From Nectonema munidae (lineage: Eukaryota > Nematomorpha > Nectonematoida > Nectonematidae), in contig JAUIRK010000793.1 in assembly GCA_030549495.1 (NCBI GenBank), positions 112,501 to 176,500 of the forward strand: DNA of 64,000 nt, written 5' to 3'. A program made the translations under genes and the position numbers. Positions 1-13,300 of the stretch are shown piece after piece. Under the pieces are notes generated by a model. It was not told the origin of the DNA. It saw only the letters and a program-made list of their open reading frames with translations, and did no database searches. Every line of letters starts with the position of its first letter. The stretch's first letter is position 1.

Positions 1-176
<176 letters not shown>

Positions 177-1797
177 CTGCCAGATTTTGAATATACTCTC
201 TTCTTGTTCTGAAAGTTTTTTTTTGAACTCTGATCATTTTTGTTCCATCTTGTAAGGATTTTATCTTCGAAAATTCTTTCTCTAATAAACAAAGAGCTTC
301 TTCTTCATCCATTTCAATTTCTTCTTCTTAAGTGAATCAAAAAAGTAATTAGGTTTAAAAAATCTAGAAGAAAATACCTGCTAAAGTAAAATCAATGCAT
401 CTTTTCGATTTCTTTCGACCAGATTTTTCTTTCAGAGCTCCTTTTTTTTTGTACTTCCATTTAATGTTTCTGAGTTTTTGCGAAAGCTTAGATGAGAAAT
501 GGGTCTAATAAAGAAAGTAAAATGAATTTGATCAGTAGGAATATCAAGAAATATCAAGTTACAGACAACACAAAAAAGAAACACAAGACATTAAACAGAC
601 TTAATAAATAAACAGACATTAAACATATTTTAAACAAAAAAAACTAAACACATGAAAATGCGTTCAATTTCTAAACACACTTTTTACAGTGTAAATAAAT
701 TCCTTTGCTTCAAATTATCCAAATTTATAATTCTTAAATTTATTATAGTGTTTCTGAGATTCACTATGTTAGAGCCTGAAATCCAAAAGCTCTGTCAAAA
801 AAAACAAAAATGTCATTTCGTTTTGGTTATATTCAGTGATTCTAACCTTTTTCCTCTTATGAACCCTTTTCGAACGGATTTTTTTGCAAAATCCTTATTT
901 TTTATTGTTACCAATTTTTTTTAATTGCTTTTTTTATGTTTACTCAATTTTATAAAAAATTATTAGAAAAAATAAAAAAACATATTTTAGTAAAAATTAA
1001 TTATATTCTATTAAAAGTCAAAATTTAAGTCAAAAAAGTAAAAAATTAGATTATTAATTTATTTGCTTAGTGTGAAAGTTGAACGTTTTATGCTTTGCGG
1101 CTAAACTTGATATCTCAAGTTCCAATTGGAATCAATGATAATCTTAAATCTCCTCTCGATTTTCCAGCAACAAAATTAAAATTTTCATTTAATCAGTATT
1201 TAAATTATATTTTTAACATGGACATTTTGCAAAATGTTATCAATTCAAAATTTGAAATATTCTTATATATGGACCACTCTAAAAATATTACGGACCCATC
1301 CGGTGTCCACATGGACCACGTTGAGAGACACTGGGTAAAAAAATAGTTTTTTCATTCATTTCAATACATAACAACATATTGCAAATAGCAAGCACTAAAA
1401 AGATTTCACACTTCTTGTATATGTATAAAACCTTTTTTAATCACATCATTAGCATTATCTTTTGACAAAAAAATATTAAAAAAATTGAAAAGCTTTAAAC
1501 TATAATATTTCAAATTCATTTCCCGTGCTGTATCAACGCTATAAATAAAAGAAAATTAGTTCAGTGATATCCTATATCTTTAAGTCAACTATTCCTTAAA
1601 TTTCATATAAATTTCATTGTTGGAGTCTCCACGTTTTCTTTATGAAATACTTTTGTCTTTATTAGCTTTCCTTTACAACTTATATCATACACGCAAATAC
1701 ATCTTTCTCTTCTAAATAGTAAAAATTTTGAATTCGTTTCCTTCATCTCTTTATATACTACTAGGATAAGCCTGTTTGTCTCTCGCTTCGCTCGAGA

Positions 1798-1910
1798 CCT
1801 TAATTCTAGGTCCCAATAATTCTAGGTCCAGTTAAAGATCATTCGTTTCTTTAATCTAGGACCTGTGAAAGATCCTTGGTACCCCCGTGATTCTAGGTCC
1901 TGTTAAAGAT
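1798..1910 (+). repeat. Degenerate tandem repeat, ATTCTAGGTCC core
   Basis: The word ATTCTAGGTCC, with the variant AATCTAGGACC, recurs four times with irregular spacing of about 15-40 bases. Three copies are followed by GTTAAAGAT or GTGAAAGAT. No coding sense was seen. Confidence 0.7.
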
Positions 1911-2198
1911 TTTGACAATTTTTTTTTTCTTTTTTGACAATTATTATTCTTACATATGTTTAGTTTAATTGCATAAACAAAATTTTTATAAAAAAAAATT
2001 TTAACAGGAAAATCGCAAAATTTCATTGTCAGGTACGGGTCATTGACATCAATTTGAGGTCATGCCACTATCACCATCAAACTCAGAATCCAAAATAAGG
2101 TAGATGTCGATTAAAAATTTTTTCATAACCCCCTTTCATCATATAAAAAATTGAGGTTAACGTGGAAATAGTGGAAAAAATGTTATATATATATATTA

Positions 2199-2841
2199 GT
2201 GCCCGGAAAATTCGTCGTAAACAAGTTTGCCGTAGGAAAAGTCGCCTCAAGAATTTTCACCTCGTGAAATTTCGCCTAATAGGAAAAATCGCCGCAAGAC
2301 AATTTTACTGTAAAACAAGTATTTGTGATAAAAACGCTTTGGTTTTTGAAGTACCATTTTATCTCTTTCAAACAACCAAATGTGGCCAAGTAATTATTTT
2401 TTTTATTTTATCTTTATTTTTATTTTATCCTAGTCGTTATTTTTTTTCGACTATAGTTTTTTATAAGCATACGATGGTTTATCAAATGGAAACTAGTGTA
2501 GAGGAGGACTGACATTAGTTGACGATCTTAACTATATTTACCGAAAAGATCGAAAATACGGATAAAAAATAATTACTCCATACGGATAATAAAATAAAAT
2601 AATAATTACTCCATTTCCTTATTGATTGTTTACATACCAGAAACTTCGAAAGCCAAGCTTGCTTGTTTGGAAGAGATTAAATGGTACTTCAGAAACCAAA
2701 TTGTTTTTATCACAAACACTTGTTTTACGGCAAAATTGTCTTACTGCGATTTTTCCTATTAGGCGAAATTTCCCGAGGTGAAAATTCTTGAGGCGAGTTT
2801 CCCTACGCCAAATTTGTTTAGGGCGAATTTTCCTAGAACCA
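2199..2841. mobile_element. Foldback DNA element (MITE-like) with modular terminal repeats
   Basis: Two arms of about 185-190 bp are inverted copies: 2199-2390 on the + strand and 2660-2841 read on the - strand. They are about 85% alike by eye. Ends read GTGCCCGGAAAATTCG and TTCTAGGAAAATTCG. Each arm is a row of about seven 14-17 base modules carrying a CGCC or GCCG core next to A/T runs. The centre has two copies of AATAATTACTCCAT. Flanks are AT-rich, so a target duplication cannot be called. The 116-codon open frame across the left arm is inside the repeat and is unlikely to be a gene. Confidence 0.8.
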
Positions 2842-3439
2842 TATTATATGATTCGCTTACAATCTTTATATATTAGACTACGAGAATGAAATATTTAAAA
2901 ATTATGTTTACATATCATGATATTTTATAATGATCAACAAAATAATAAAATTGAATTTTATTATCTATATAAGTAAACCAAATGTCTTGAACAAATCTCA
3001 ATGAACTTATAAAAGTCGTTTGTTAAAAAGGTAATTGGAAAAATTTTAAGAGTTCGTTTTCACAAATCATTGATCCATCTAGATTTATACCCAATTTTTA
3101 ACAAAGCAAAAATTTAATCGAAAATAATATTTAACTTTATAATATTCTAAAAATTAAATTATATTCTGAAACAATTTGTAAAAATCGAAGAGAAGAAAAA
3201 CTATATTTATTGAACAATTTAAGTTAATAATCTCTAAGCAAAATTTATGAATGTATCCTTTTTGGATATAATCTCATATAATAATATAAATAATGTCATT
3301 CGGATTCATAAGAGCCAAATATGTTAGATTTTCTAGATTGTTAGATTTTTGCATCAGATGAAAGAGAAAATATTTTGTGAAATGGAAATTGCAAAATTTT
3401 GTTTCTTTATGAACTCAAAATAGATTCTCAAAACTCAAA

Positions 3440-3545
3440 ATGGAGCGTGCGTAAGTTTGACTAGATATTGAGTTTCGATAACTCAATGTCTTGGATTCGA
3501 TCCCTCACCAAACCTATACTTTCTTCATAGTATAGTTCATTAATA
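3440..3545 (+). mobile_element. tRNA-derived SINE fragment
   Basis: It carries GACTAGATATTGAGTTTCG (A-box region) and GGATTCGATCCC (Pol III B box). It aligns with the reverse complement of the SINE copies near 39.2, 53.4 and 56.7 kb, including the following CTTTCTTCATAGT segment. This copy is in + orientation. The ATG-GT pair at its left end resembles a start exon but belongs to the repeat. Confidence 0.75.
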
Positions 3546-4181
3546 TTTTTAATAAAAATTTTACCTCTGTCGTGTTATATTTTTGATTATGGCATAAAAT
3601 ATTTTCTCTAATTTGGGATCTAGAAGATAATTCAATAACGAGGTATAATCATTATTTATCATTATATAAATACATGTTTTTATTCGTTATTAAGTTTGTC
3701 AGAAGACTGAGTTATTCGCTGATTATTATTTAACTATATTGACAGTAGCTTATCATGAATGAAAACTGACTGTTCAATACTTTGATTGACGTTTTATGCA
3801 ATGCATGTTTTGCAATGCAATACAAGTTTTAGCTATATAGTTATAGTTATTCAAGTGAATTTGTTGAAAATTAAAATAAATGAAAAATTAGTTAAACTTG
3901 TAAGAAGATTAAGATTCACCCTTATTTACACTTTGAATTCCTAACCTTGTTCTGCATATTATATATAAAAATTGTGCTGATAAACATCACCTTTTGAGAC
4001 TTTGTGTTTAAAATTTAGATTACTATTATTTCAAGCATCAAACAAAAAGCAATTTTATAAATAAATCTTTTTTTGAAAAAAAAGTAAGCAGAACAATTTT
4101 TATAAATAAAATGAAAAAAAAATAAAATTTTAAGTTCGATTATGTTTTTTGAGATATTTTGTAAATTCACACTTCATTAAG

Positions 4182-4334
4182 GTTGTTTACACCCTGGATT
4201 GTGAAGAAAAGGAATGGAAAATGGAGTTAGATGAAGCAGAATGCATTTTTAATAAGGCAAACCTTTCTCCAACCAGTGATCCAATATCACCAAAAGTGAG
4301 CAATAAAACGAAGTTTGAAGAAAAAATAAACAAA
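4182..4334 (+). CDS. ESRP: ESRP exon 1 (first visible): N-terminal domain
   Basis: Acceptor ...CATTAAG precedes 4182 and donor GTAAGA follows 4334. It is 51 codons, phase 0 at both ends, reading [20 protein letters not shown] and onward. It corresponds to the ESRP segment just after the LILLFWKVV strand. The polypyrimidine tract is weak, so the 5' boundary is the least certain part. Confidence 0.75.
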
Positions 4335-7300
4335 GTAAGACACTATTGACTTTTGACCGTATCATCTTTATTAAAACTTTTAGTTTCCTATCTTAACATT
4401 ATTTTCATATTAAAATTTCACCAGTAATTAGCAAATAAATCATTACAAATTTTTATTATATCTTCAAGATTTTTTTAATTTTTTTTTAAATTATTTAATT
4501 GCAATACTTTTCTACTTTAATTTCGCAATACCTTTTTAATTGACGTTAAATATTATTTCAAAAAACACAAAACAATATAAACAGGACAAAATAAAAATTT
4601 TTAAATTTTATCTTGTTTTCTTCTAATTCTATTTTTCTTTTTAAAATATAAGATAATAGAATTGCAAAATCAGAAAATAAAAAGCAGTTTCAAAAAGACA
4701 AAATAGAACTAAAAATGGTACATATTATAACTATAAAAAAATAAATAAAAATAAAAACTTTTATAAATGTTATAGAGAAAAATATATTCATACTTTATGA
4801 GCAAAAGGTATATAAAAAAACTTAATCATTTACCTAATCAAAAAATAATCTTATCTTCGACTGATGAATATATAAAAAAAACTAACAATAAAAAATCATT
4901 CAAAATTATAGATCAAGTCTTTGAGTGAGTTGTATGAATATCTTGATAAAAAAAATCGTTTAAAAACAAGAGAAAATTAAATCAAACGAGACCAGAATAA
5001 TCCCGAAAATAAATTTAATTGAGCTGATTGAAGATGAAGAAGTAGAAATTAGGACATCTACAACTTCTTGTTCTAAATTACGTAAAAAAAGAACACATTA
5101 TCCAAAGATTTACCAAACAAAATAAACAAAAGTAAGGATCCAACGGGAAAATGTTGATTTCAACGCCAGATTTAGTTTTTGAAAATGTTAAAAACAATAT
5201 TATTAAAGAAGCTAACATATTATTATTAGTCAAAAAAGTAGTAATTGCTTTGTTTTTCACATATTTTTATCGACGATATCATAAAATGGTCTAACTTCAC
5301 ATGTGAAAGTCTTTGCCGATGGCATTGAAATATTCAATATTCCCGTTAAGAATGGTCTTCTTAAATGGAATTTGGATTTTAATTTAAACATGTGTCAATC
5401 AACATCTATAAATTAGCAACTCTAATAATGATATATTTTTCATGAAAGGCGTAACTCTGTCCAAACTTGTAAAGCAAATGCTTTGAGGCTGATCATAGAT
5501 TCTAGATTCAATTTCAATGCACATGTTTTATCTACTGTAAAAAAAAGTGTATTCTACGAAACATAATAAGTTGAAAAGCACTTTTATATTATCGGATTTC
5601 AATATCGCCGGGACATTGTTAAAATATTTGATGAGACCAATTCTTGAGAAATATTGGGTGGTGTTGGTTCAGAAAACTCAAATAGGATTGTAAACGATAA
5701 AATAGAATCCAAAAAGACAAAATAGAATTAAATAAGGCCTAAATAGTATTTGATAAAAGAACAATTAGAATTGAAAAAAGATCATTTAGGATTGAAAAAA
5801 AAATGGAACTAAAAATGAACTTTATTAGAAATTATTTTCATTCACAATTTGATGTCTTCGCATCGGAAGCATAAATCGCATTTTCTCACCTGAGAGAGAT
5901 CCTGAGATTAATCAACCAAATTGAAATTAATATTTGTTTTCATGGTGGTGATTCTGAAACGATTTTTGTTGCTTTCACAATTTTTTAGTAGGTAAAGTTA
6001 AATAAATCTGAATTATCATCAATGAGAATTAACTACATTTTTCATTTAAATATTTAATTATAAGGGTAAAAAATCAAATTATCGACACTCATTCTCGCAT
6101 ACCAATAAAGGAGAAGCAACGATTCAAATTACCCATATCGATATTAGAATCTCCCAATTTTACCCACATTATGTTCCATTCTTAGTTCCATTTTCTCTCT
6201 TTTGGAATTGCATTCTCTCCTTCTTTTAATGCCATTCTATTTCTCCATTTTTGGAATTCTATTTTGTCTTTTTGCAATTCTATTTTGTATTTTAGAAAAG
6301 CAAATTAGAAATGAAAAAAAAGACAAGATAGAATTCCAAAAAGACAAAATAGCAAAAAAAATGGTATGTAACTGTATCATTTCCGATAATACTTATAACT
6401 TTTATCCATAATACAAATTTGTGTATTTTTCAATATTGTTTTTTTAGCTGGATGAAATTCTGAATTCCATTTTGAACGATACAACGAATGAAAGTCTCTT
6501 ACTAACGCAAGATATGACACTTCTACGACAAGTTGTCCATCCTTTTTGCCTGAAAAACAACATAAAACTGCCACAATACTACTTTAAATATGTGGACTTG
6601 TCAAAATTTTGTCAAAAAGTTACGCAGAAAAAGGCAAAATTAGAAAATTCTTCCAATGAGAGTATATAATTTATATTCATTTACATGTTCAACAACATCA
6701 TTTATAATAATAATAAATGTACATTTGAATGAATTGGTATAAAATTGCTTTTCGTAATATTATTTTTATAATTCTTCTTCTATGAGTAGCCATATGTATA
6801 CCATATGAGGAAATCAATCATGTTCAATCAATGAGTTGACATTTTTTATACAACATTATAAAATACAATTTTAGCGACGAAGAGAAGGAAGGAGATATAG
6901 CCAATAAGTATCCAAAACAAATCTGTTTTAAAACCAATATTCATTTTATTGGACACTAGTGTCCCATTTTGCCTGAAATAGGTAAGTAAGTTTGAATATT
7001 TTAATAAGAGAATATTATTTGGGAAATAGAAAAAGCACGTGATTACATATAAAAGAAATATTTCTTTGAAAGATGGTGGTTGGAGTATATGTCTTAATAA
7101 AAATTAGATAGAAGAATTTCATATTTTATGCAATGTATATATGTATCTCCCCAAACTGATTTTGTATATGTGTGAAATTGCTATTTTTTTAATTCCTTTC
7201 ATTTCTTATTGTTTTTAATAGAGATCTTTTCGATACAAGAAATTTGATATAGTTAAATTCCATTAATTCGGTTCACAAGGTTTCATCTGGAACAAAAATA

Positions 7301-10300
7301 TTCTCGCAGGGACTTTTTGAAGATGCAAAAAAAGATTATTTTATTCAAGAAGTATTAGGTTGTGCAAAACTTTGATATCATCAAATTTAACGCCCGCCCT
7401 TTCATTAAAGTGGAAGAAGGAAATGAAAAAAAAGAGATACAAACCGCATTTTTGTGTTTACTAAAAAATACAGCATGATATTGAATTTTTGCTCCATGAA
7501 AATTTTTTGAACTTTACTCAATATATAAACCTAACCTACATATTTCATGATGTAAAAATAAAAAAAAGCTTTTTGATCAAATATATGCCATTTCATTTCT
7601 GCTTTATACTTTTCGATTCACATCTATAAGAAAGGTGAAGAAGAAGAAGATATTATTTACAAATGAAGAAGTTAAAAAAAGATTATGCTATATTCAAGGT
7701 TATTATGTAAACTTACAGATGAACACAATAAACATTTTGGTTGAAACAAGTACGATTTGTTGGACAAATCAAGGCCGAGAGGCTTGACATTTGGCATTTA
7801 TAAGATTTGGTTGATTTAAAAATGCAACTTAGGCTTCCAAAGCAAAAACTTCAAATAGTGATTAAAAATAGTTCCAATAAAAATCTGTGATCAGATTTGT
7901 ACCATTTTTAATGCTATTTTATGTTTTTTCAATCTTCTCAATTCTATCTTGTCTTTTTCCATTATATTTTACCGTTTTGCAATCCTATTTCAGTTTTCTG
8001 AAGCCAAGGATGTATCGAACCAATTTCTTCTATTCTTTTTTCAGATAAGTCAATACTGTCCCTAAAATTCCCGGCTAACCTAACTTTAAGAATATCACAT
8101 CTTGGTTGATTTGCCACAGCTGGTTAAACATTTTTTTGTGTATCCAAATTTTTTCTGTCAAATCTCATCTTCTTGTTGACCCTTTCTAAGCGTTTCTATT
8201 GGAAATGAAGTTTGAGTCTGTATTCATTTTCCCCTACTATAGGATTGTTGGCACAAGAGTTTTGAATAAAAGTTGTGAGTTGTGTCAAAGAATAAATAGA
8301 GACATTTTTTTTCAAGTTCCTCCCATGCTCAGTTATCATGAAATTTCATTTTGCTATCAATGATAATTCTAAGATCTTTTTGCTTTGTAAATTTTACAGA
8401 CTCTTTATCCTCCAGAATATAAAGTAAACGTTTTTGTATTTTGCCCATTTTGATGTAGTAGTAGATTTTGTCGTAAATAAAGAAAAGTTTTGATTTCTTA
8501 GACCATTCTTCCAATATTAAAGATTCCACATTTTAATTTGCCTTATGTGGAAAGATAGTGGTGGTTCACACAACACTGCTATTTAGAAAAATTGGATGAA
8601 TCTCTGTTTTTAAAAAATTATAAATTTTCTCATTGGGTATTTTGAAATAGAGAAGCCAGATTTTTATTTTATTTGCATTTAAATTACTTTCAGATTTTTT
8701 ATTGCTTATCTAATTTTTATTATTAAAACATTTTTGTAATAATTTTGAAAGTTTGACATATTAATGACAATTTTTTAGGATATTTTAGAAATTGTGCGTT
8801 CTTTAAAATTTATTCCTTGATTTTTGCAATACCTTTTAAATTTAATAAATTTTTAGAAATACTTTTATACTCACCTTTTTATTTTGAAAATTGATAGTTG
8901 ACCTTGAAATTTTTTAAAAGTAATAACTTAAAGAAATCAATAGCGCATTAAATCACGAAAACTTTATTCTGTCATGGACAAATATTTTCCTTAGTATAAA
9001 TTTTAATTGACATTTAACACTACGACCGTTCTCCGTATAATTGCAGTTATTCCAGATTCTGAATTCTACCACCTTATACAAAATTTTTGCCATTTTAGAT
9101 GAGTTCTCTGAATCAGAACAAAGTTATACTGATAATAATCACAAAGATTCCTGTGATATTGAACTTGCCCAACAATTTATAGAGGAATCGAAGCTTCATG
9201 GAAACTCCAAGGCCAACGGTACAACAATAATTTGACCTTTTTGCATTCACCATATATTCTTTTTATTCACTCTCAAATAAACGCATCCTATCCTTCTATT
9301 CTTTCTTCGTATCATAAGCGGATACCATAATCATATGGGTGTAGGCGATTTTGTAACTAAACTATTCATTCAGAAGTTAACTTTTTAGTCTCTGGTTTCT
9401 TTGCTAGTCAACTATTGAAGATAATTTGTACATGCTAGGTTCTTTGAATTTATGTAATTTTTAATTATAGATTAATAAATCAATATTATACAATATATTA
9501 CATAAATAGATTAAAAAAATACATAATTAAATAAATACATAATAGATAAATAACTTTCAAATATGAGTAATTTTCAAAATTATTTTTCAAAAATATAATA
9601 AATTAGGCATAAAAAAAGATAATGAAAAATTATTTTTCCTCAAGTATTTGGATATAAAATTGGCAAAACCAAAATACTTTTGTTAAACACTTATATCTTT
9701 ACTAAAATTGCTGATCAAGAAAATATATTATTCACTTTATAAATGTTTTACTGTATTGTATTATATAATGATTTACTTTTACTTAAACAAATTAGTTTAA
9801 AATATGTAAAATCAACAACGATAAACGAACCAATCATGATTAGATTTCATATTGATTGATTTATTATCATCTTGAATTCATTGACAATAAATGCTTTTTA
9901 AGAATAATTCACTGACGATATAAGTGTTTAAGCTTTACGTGTACAACGATAAAATATTATTAAATAAATTCAAAATTTTTGTTACCAGTTTTAGATATAA
10001 ATATTTTCCAAAGATAATAATAATCAGGGACGGATCTAGAAATTGACATTAGGAGGAGCGGGGCAGATTTTACTAAACTAGAACTCAAATTTGAGCTTTA
10101 TCAAAATTTTTAAGTTATTTTTATCTTTTTTTGGGTAATAGTTTAATAAAAAGCGAAAATTAACTTTTTATCATAAAACTTAGAGTATCATAATAATATT
10201 TCTAAAAATTATAAGTTTATTATAAGGAAGTAGCTAGATTAAGAACTAAGAGGATTAAGAAGCCTCATCCGTCTAGGACACTTTTTAGCATACATATAAA

Positions 10301-13300
10301 TAATGGTGTCAAATCCCAATCGAATATCTCTATGAACAAAAAGAAGAATGAGAGCATTAAAACGATCCTCATTCATTGAACTGCAAAGTGAATTGATATG
10401 GTAAAACTTGATGTGTTTAAATAATAAATTTACAAAAAAAATTGGATAATATAAAAGTGATAAGTGTCACACTTAACTACGATGGAAACATAAAAACTTT
10501 TAAGGGCTTCTCACTTTAGAGAAAGATTGAATCTAAAATAACGAGTTCCAGAAATCATCATAATATTTGAGTTCTACGAAAAGAATTTGATCAAGAAACA
10601 TTTTCAAGCCGGTTTCGCCCCCATTAAATCAGTCAGTGAAATAATCAATTAACCAAAAATTACAGATTCAAACAAATTAATTTTCAAGTGACATCAATTT
10701 TCGATTCCACGAGCCTTTATCAAGTTAAAATCGCGTCACTTAAAAATAATTTTGTTTAGAACAGTTCTTTTTTTTGTTTAATCTTTTTAATTCAAAAAAA
10801 TATTCCTTCAGCACTTTACTTATCATAATAATATAATCAATTATGAGAAAAACATTTTATTCTTAAATCTATAAAAAATAATGGAAATTTTTTTCTAACT
10901 CAATATCTTGTTAAATACAAGAAGTGCCATTGCAATTCTTACAATATTCGATGACAAAATGAATGGTAATATAACATAACATAACATAAGTGAAGGCTAA
11001 TCGCCTATACGAATTGCATCAAATATAATACAAATCAATCAAATAATGAGATATCTTTCATCTTTCCAAAAATCATCAAGCTTTCTTTCAAAGTTATTTG
11101 TATTCAAGGAACATTTGGCAAACCATTCCAGTGATTATACGCTTTTTGTGTTAAATAGTGTTGTCTATAATTACTTTGGGAAGAATTAGGTTTAAATTTC
11201 AGGGAATGTGATTTGGAAATTCTCTTTGAGTAACCAGGCTATACATTCTCGTCAACGTTCATGTTTCCTTACTCAACATTAAATATAGTAATCATTTTAT
11301 CAAATTAGCGCTTTATCTTATACTTTAACAGCATATTTTTAGGATTTAGTTATCAGTAATTATACTACTTAGGATTATAAATTTCGTCCAAATTCTTAAT
11401 TGATTTACACATTTTGATACATGATTGAGTTTTGTGGACAAATGTTTTCCTTTTTACCTTCTTTACCAACTATATATCTTGCTTTTTATTTAAGATTTTG
11501 AAACTTGGGAACACGTTGAAAGAATAAACGAAGGTTATGAACAAGGCGTTTGGTAATACTTTTACAGCGTTTCCCTAAATTTTTTGTTCCCACTTTAAAA
11601 ATGGGGTATTCAAGCCCTTTATAAATATAATGCAGACTTATAATAATTTAAAATGTCAGCAGATGGCCTATTGGTCATGGCCATCTCGGGTTTGAATCAT
11701 CATCGTCGCATCCCTGTATTCCGTGAGAAGAGTATTTTCTTCTCCTGCAACACCTGTATACTAAGAATGCTTGAATACGAAATAACAAGTACTCTTCTAT
11801 CAAGACTAATGTTATAACTACCTCACACAAAGCTTCTCTATCTGTTTCATTGGGCGGCATTGTGGTTTTTTTTAAAGATTTATTTCATGTTTAATTAGTG
11901 ATTAATTGCCATTCATAATTTGCATTTACACCTTCATTTCTTAATATATTAATGGTTTAAATTTTGATCATAAATTTCTTTTAAATTTTATTTTTGAATA
12001 AAAATGAAATAAAATAAGGATTATGTAAAAATAAAATTTTGAATAAAACTACCTCAATAAAATTTCGAAGATGCACTACTTACAGAGAGAATAAAGGCCA
12101 ATAAATTCAAAAAATATTTAAAAAACAAAATTTACTGTAAAGAAGAAGAAAGGAGGGGAATTTTTTTTTAAGATTGAAAGTTTAGAATAAACTACAAATA
12201 CGCATTAAATATAAAGCAAAAAAGGAATCAAACCGAAGTAATCACTGCTCTAAAGGTCATAAGTGACCGCTTGTAGGGCAGAGATAACAAATACAAGGTT
12301 ACAAGAAGTCAAATTGTTATAAACCCATTTTAAACAGGTCAATAAAATCAAAAAGGCAATTTTTTTAGAACATAAGTCATTGTAAACTATAGTTTGAACT
12401 ATTTTTTCTTCTGTTTTTGTAAATTTTTAGGTCAAGAATGTTCAAAAATCATTTTATGTGTTGACAAAATTTTTAAAAACTATTTGTAAAAAACAAAAAT
12501 ATTAAATATTATTTTAATTGTTTTATTAATCAAATATGATTTAAGAAACGAGCATTTTTAATTGAAAAACTTCAAAATATAGAAATGCCGCTTTACCTCT
12601 ATCAAAAGTGTTGTTATTTTAGTTTGCCAAATGATGATGTCAGTGATGATTTGGTTGTAAGAGTCCGAGGCTTGCCATGGAACTCCTTAGACACCGACAT
12701 TTTCAACTTCTTCAAAGGACTCAACATTTCAAAGTATAATCTATCTTTTTAATCATTTTAAATTTTAAATATTTCTGATTGGTCAATATGATATCAATCG
12801 ATCACTATATTTCAACCAATGAAAATGCTTCTAGCGACAGACGAACGCTTCATTTTAATCATTTTATTTAACAAATTGAATTAGATTTTGCTTAGTTTCA
12901 TTTACTTATGATAGAATGCTATTTTGAAATTTATTATAGACGGAGACTTAGTATAGTGGAATGTGGAAATAGGATTAAGTAATCTGCAGATATTACGCTT
13001 TATCAGCTTTGTTACAGTTTTACCTAAGTTTAACGCCAGAAAACTGGAGGATTTATATAGGAATGCCAATTTTTCATTCACTAATCTGATCTATCAAAAA
13101 TAAGAGTTTGAAAAAATTTAGCTCTAAATGTGATTTTTTATATTTTTTTAGTATAAATACTGGTCTTTTAATTTCTGAGTATAGATTGAGATTCTTAAAG
13201 GATGAGATCCTTGGAATATTTTTTTGTTAAAAAATATATAATATCATTTAAATAATGTTAACTATAATTCTTCTGTCAAATGTTTTCATATCTCCGAAAA

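Noticed and set aside
1095-1346. 83-codon + strand frame upstream of ESRP
   Set aside because: AT-biased residue content, no ESRP N-terminal similarity, and no suitable donor.
2162-2512. 116-codon + strand frame
   Set aside because: It runs through the left arm and centre of the foldback element and has no recognisable domain.
3421-3460. ATGGAGCGTGC followed by GTAAGT, a tempting ESRP first exon
   Set aside because: The sequence is part of a tRNA-derived SINE copy found elsewhere in the window, and the encoded residues do not match ESRP.
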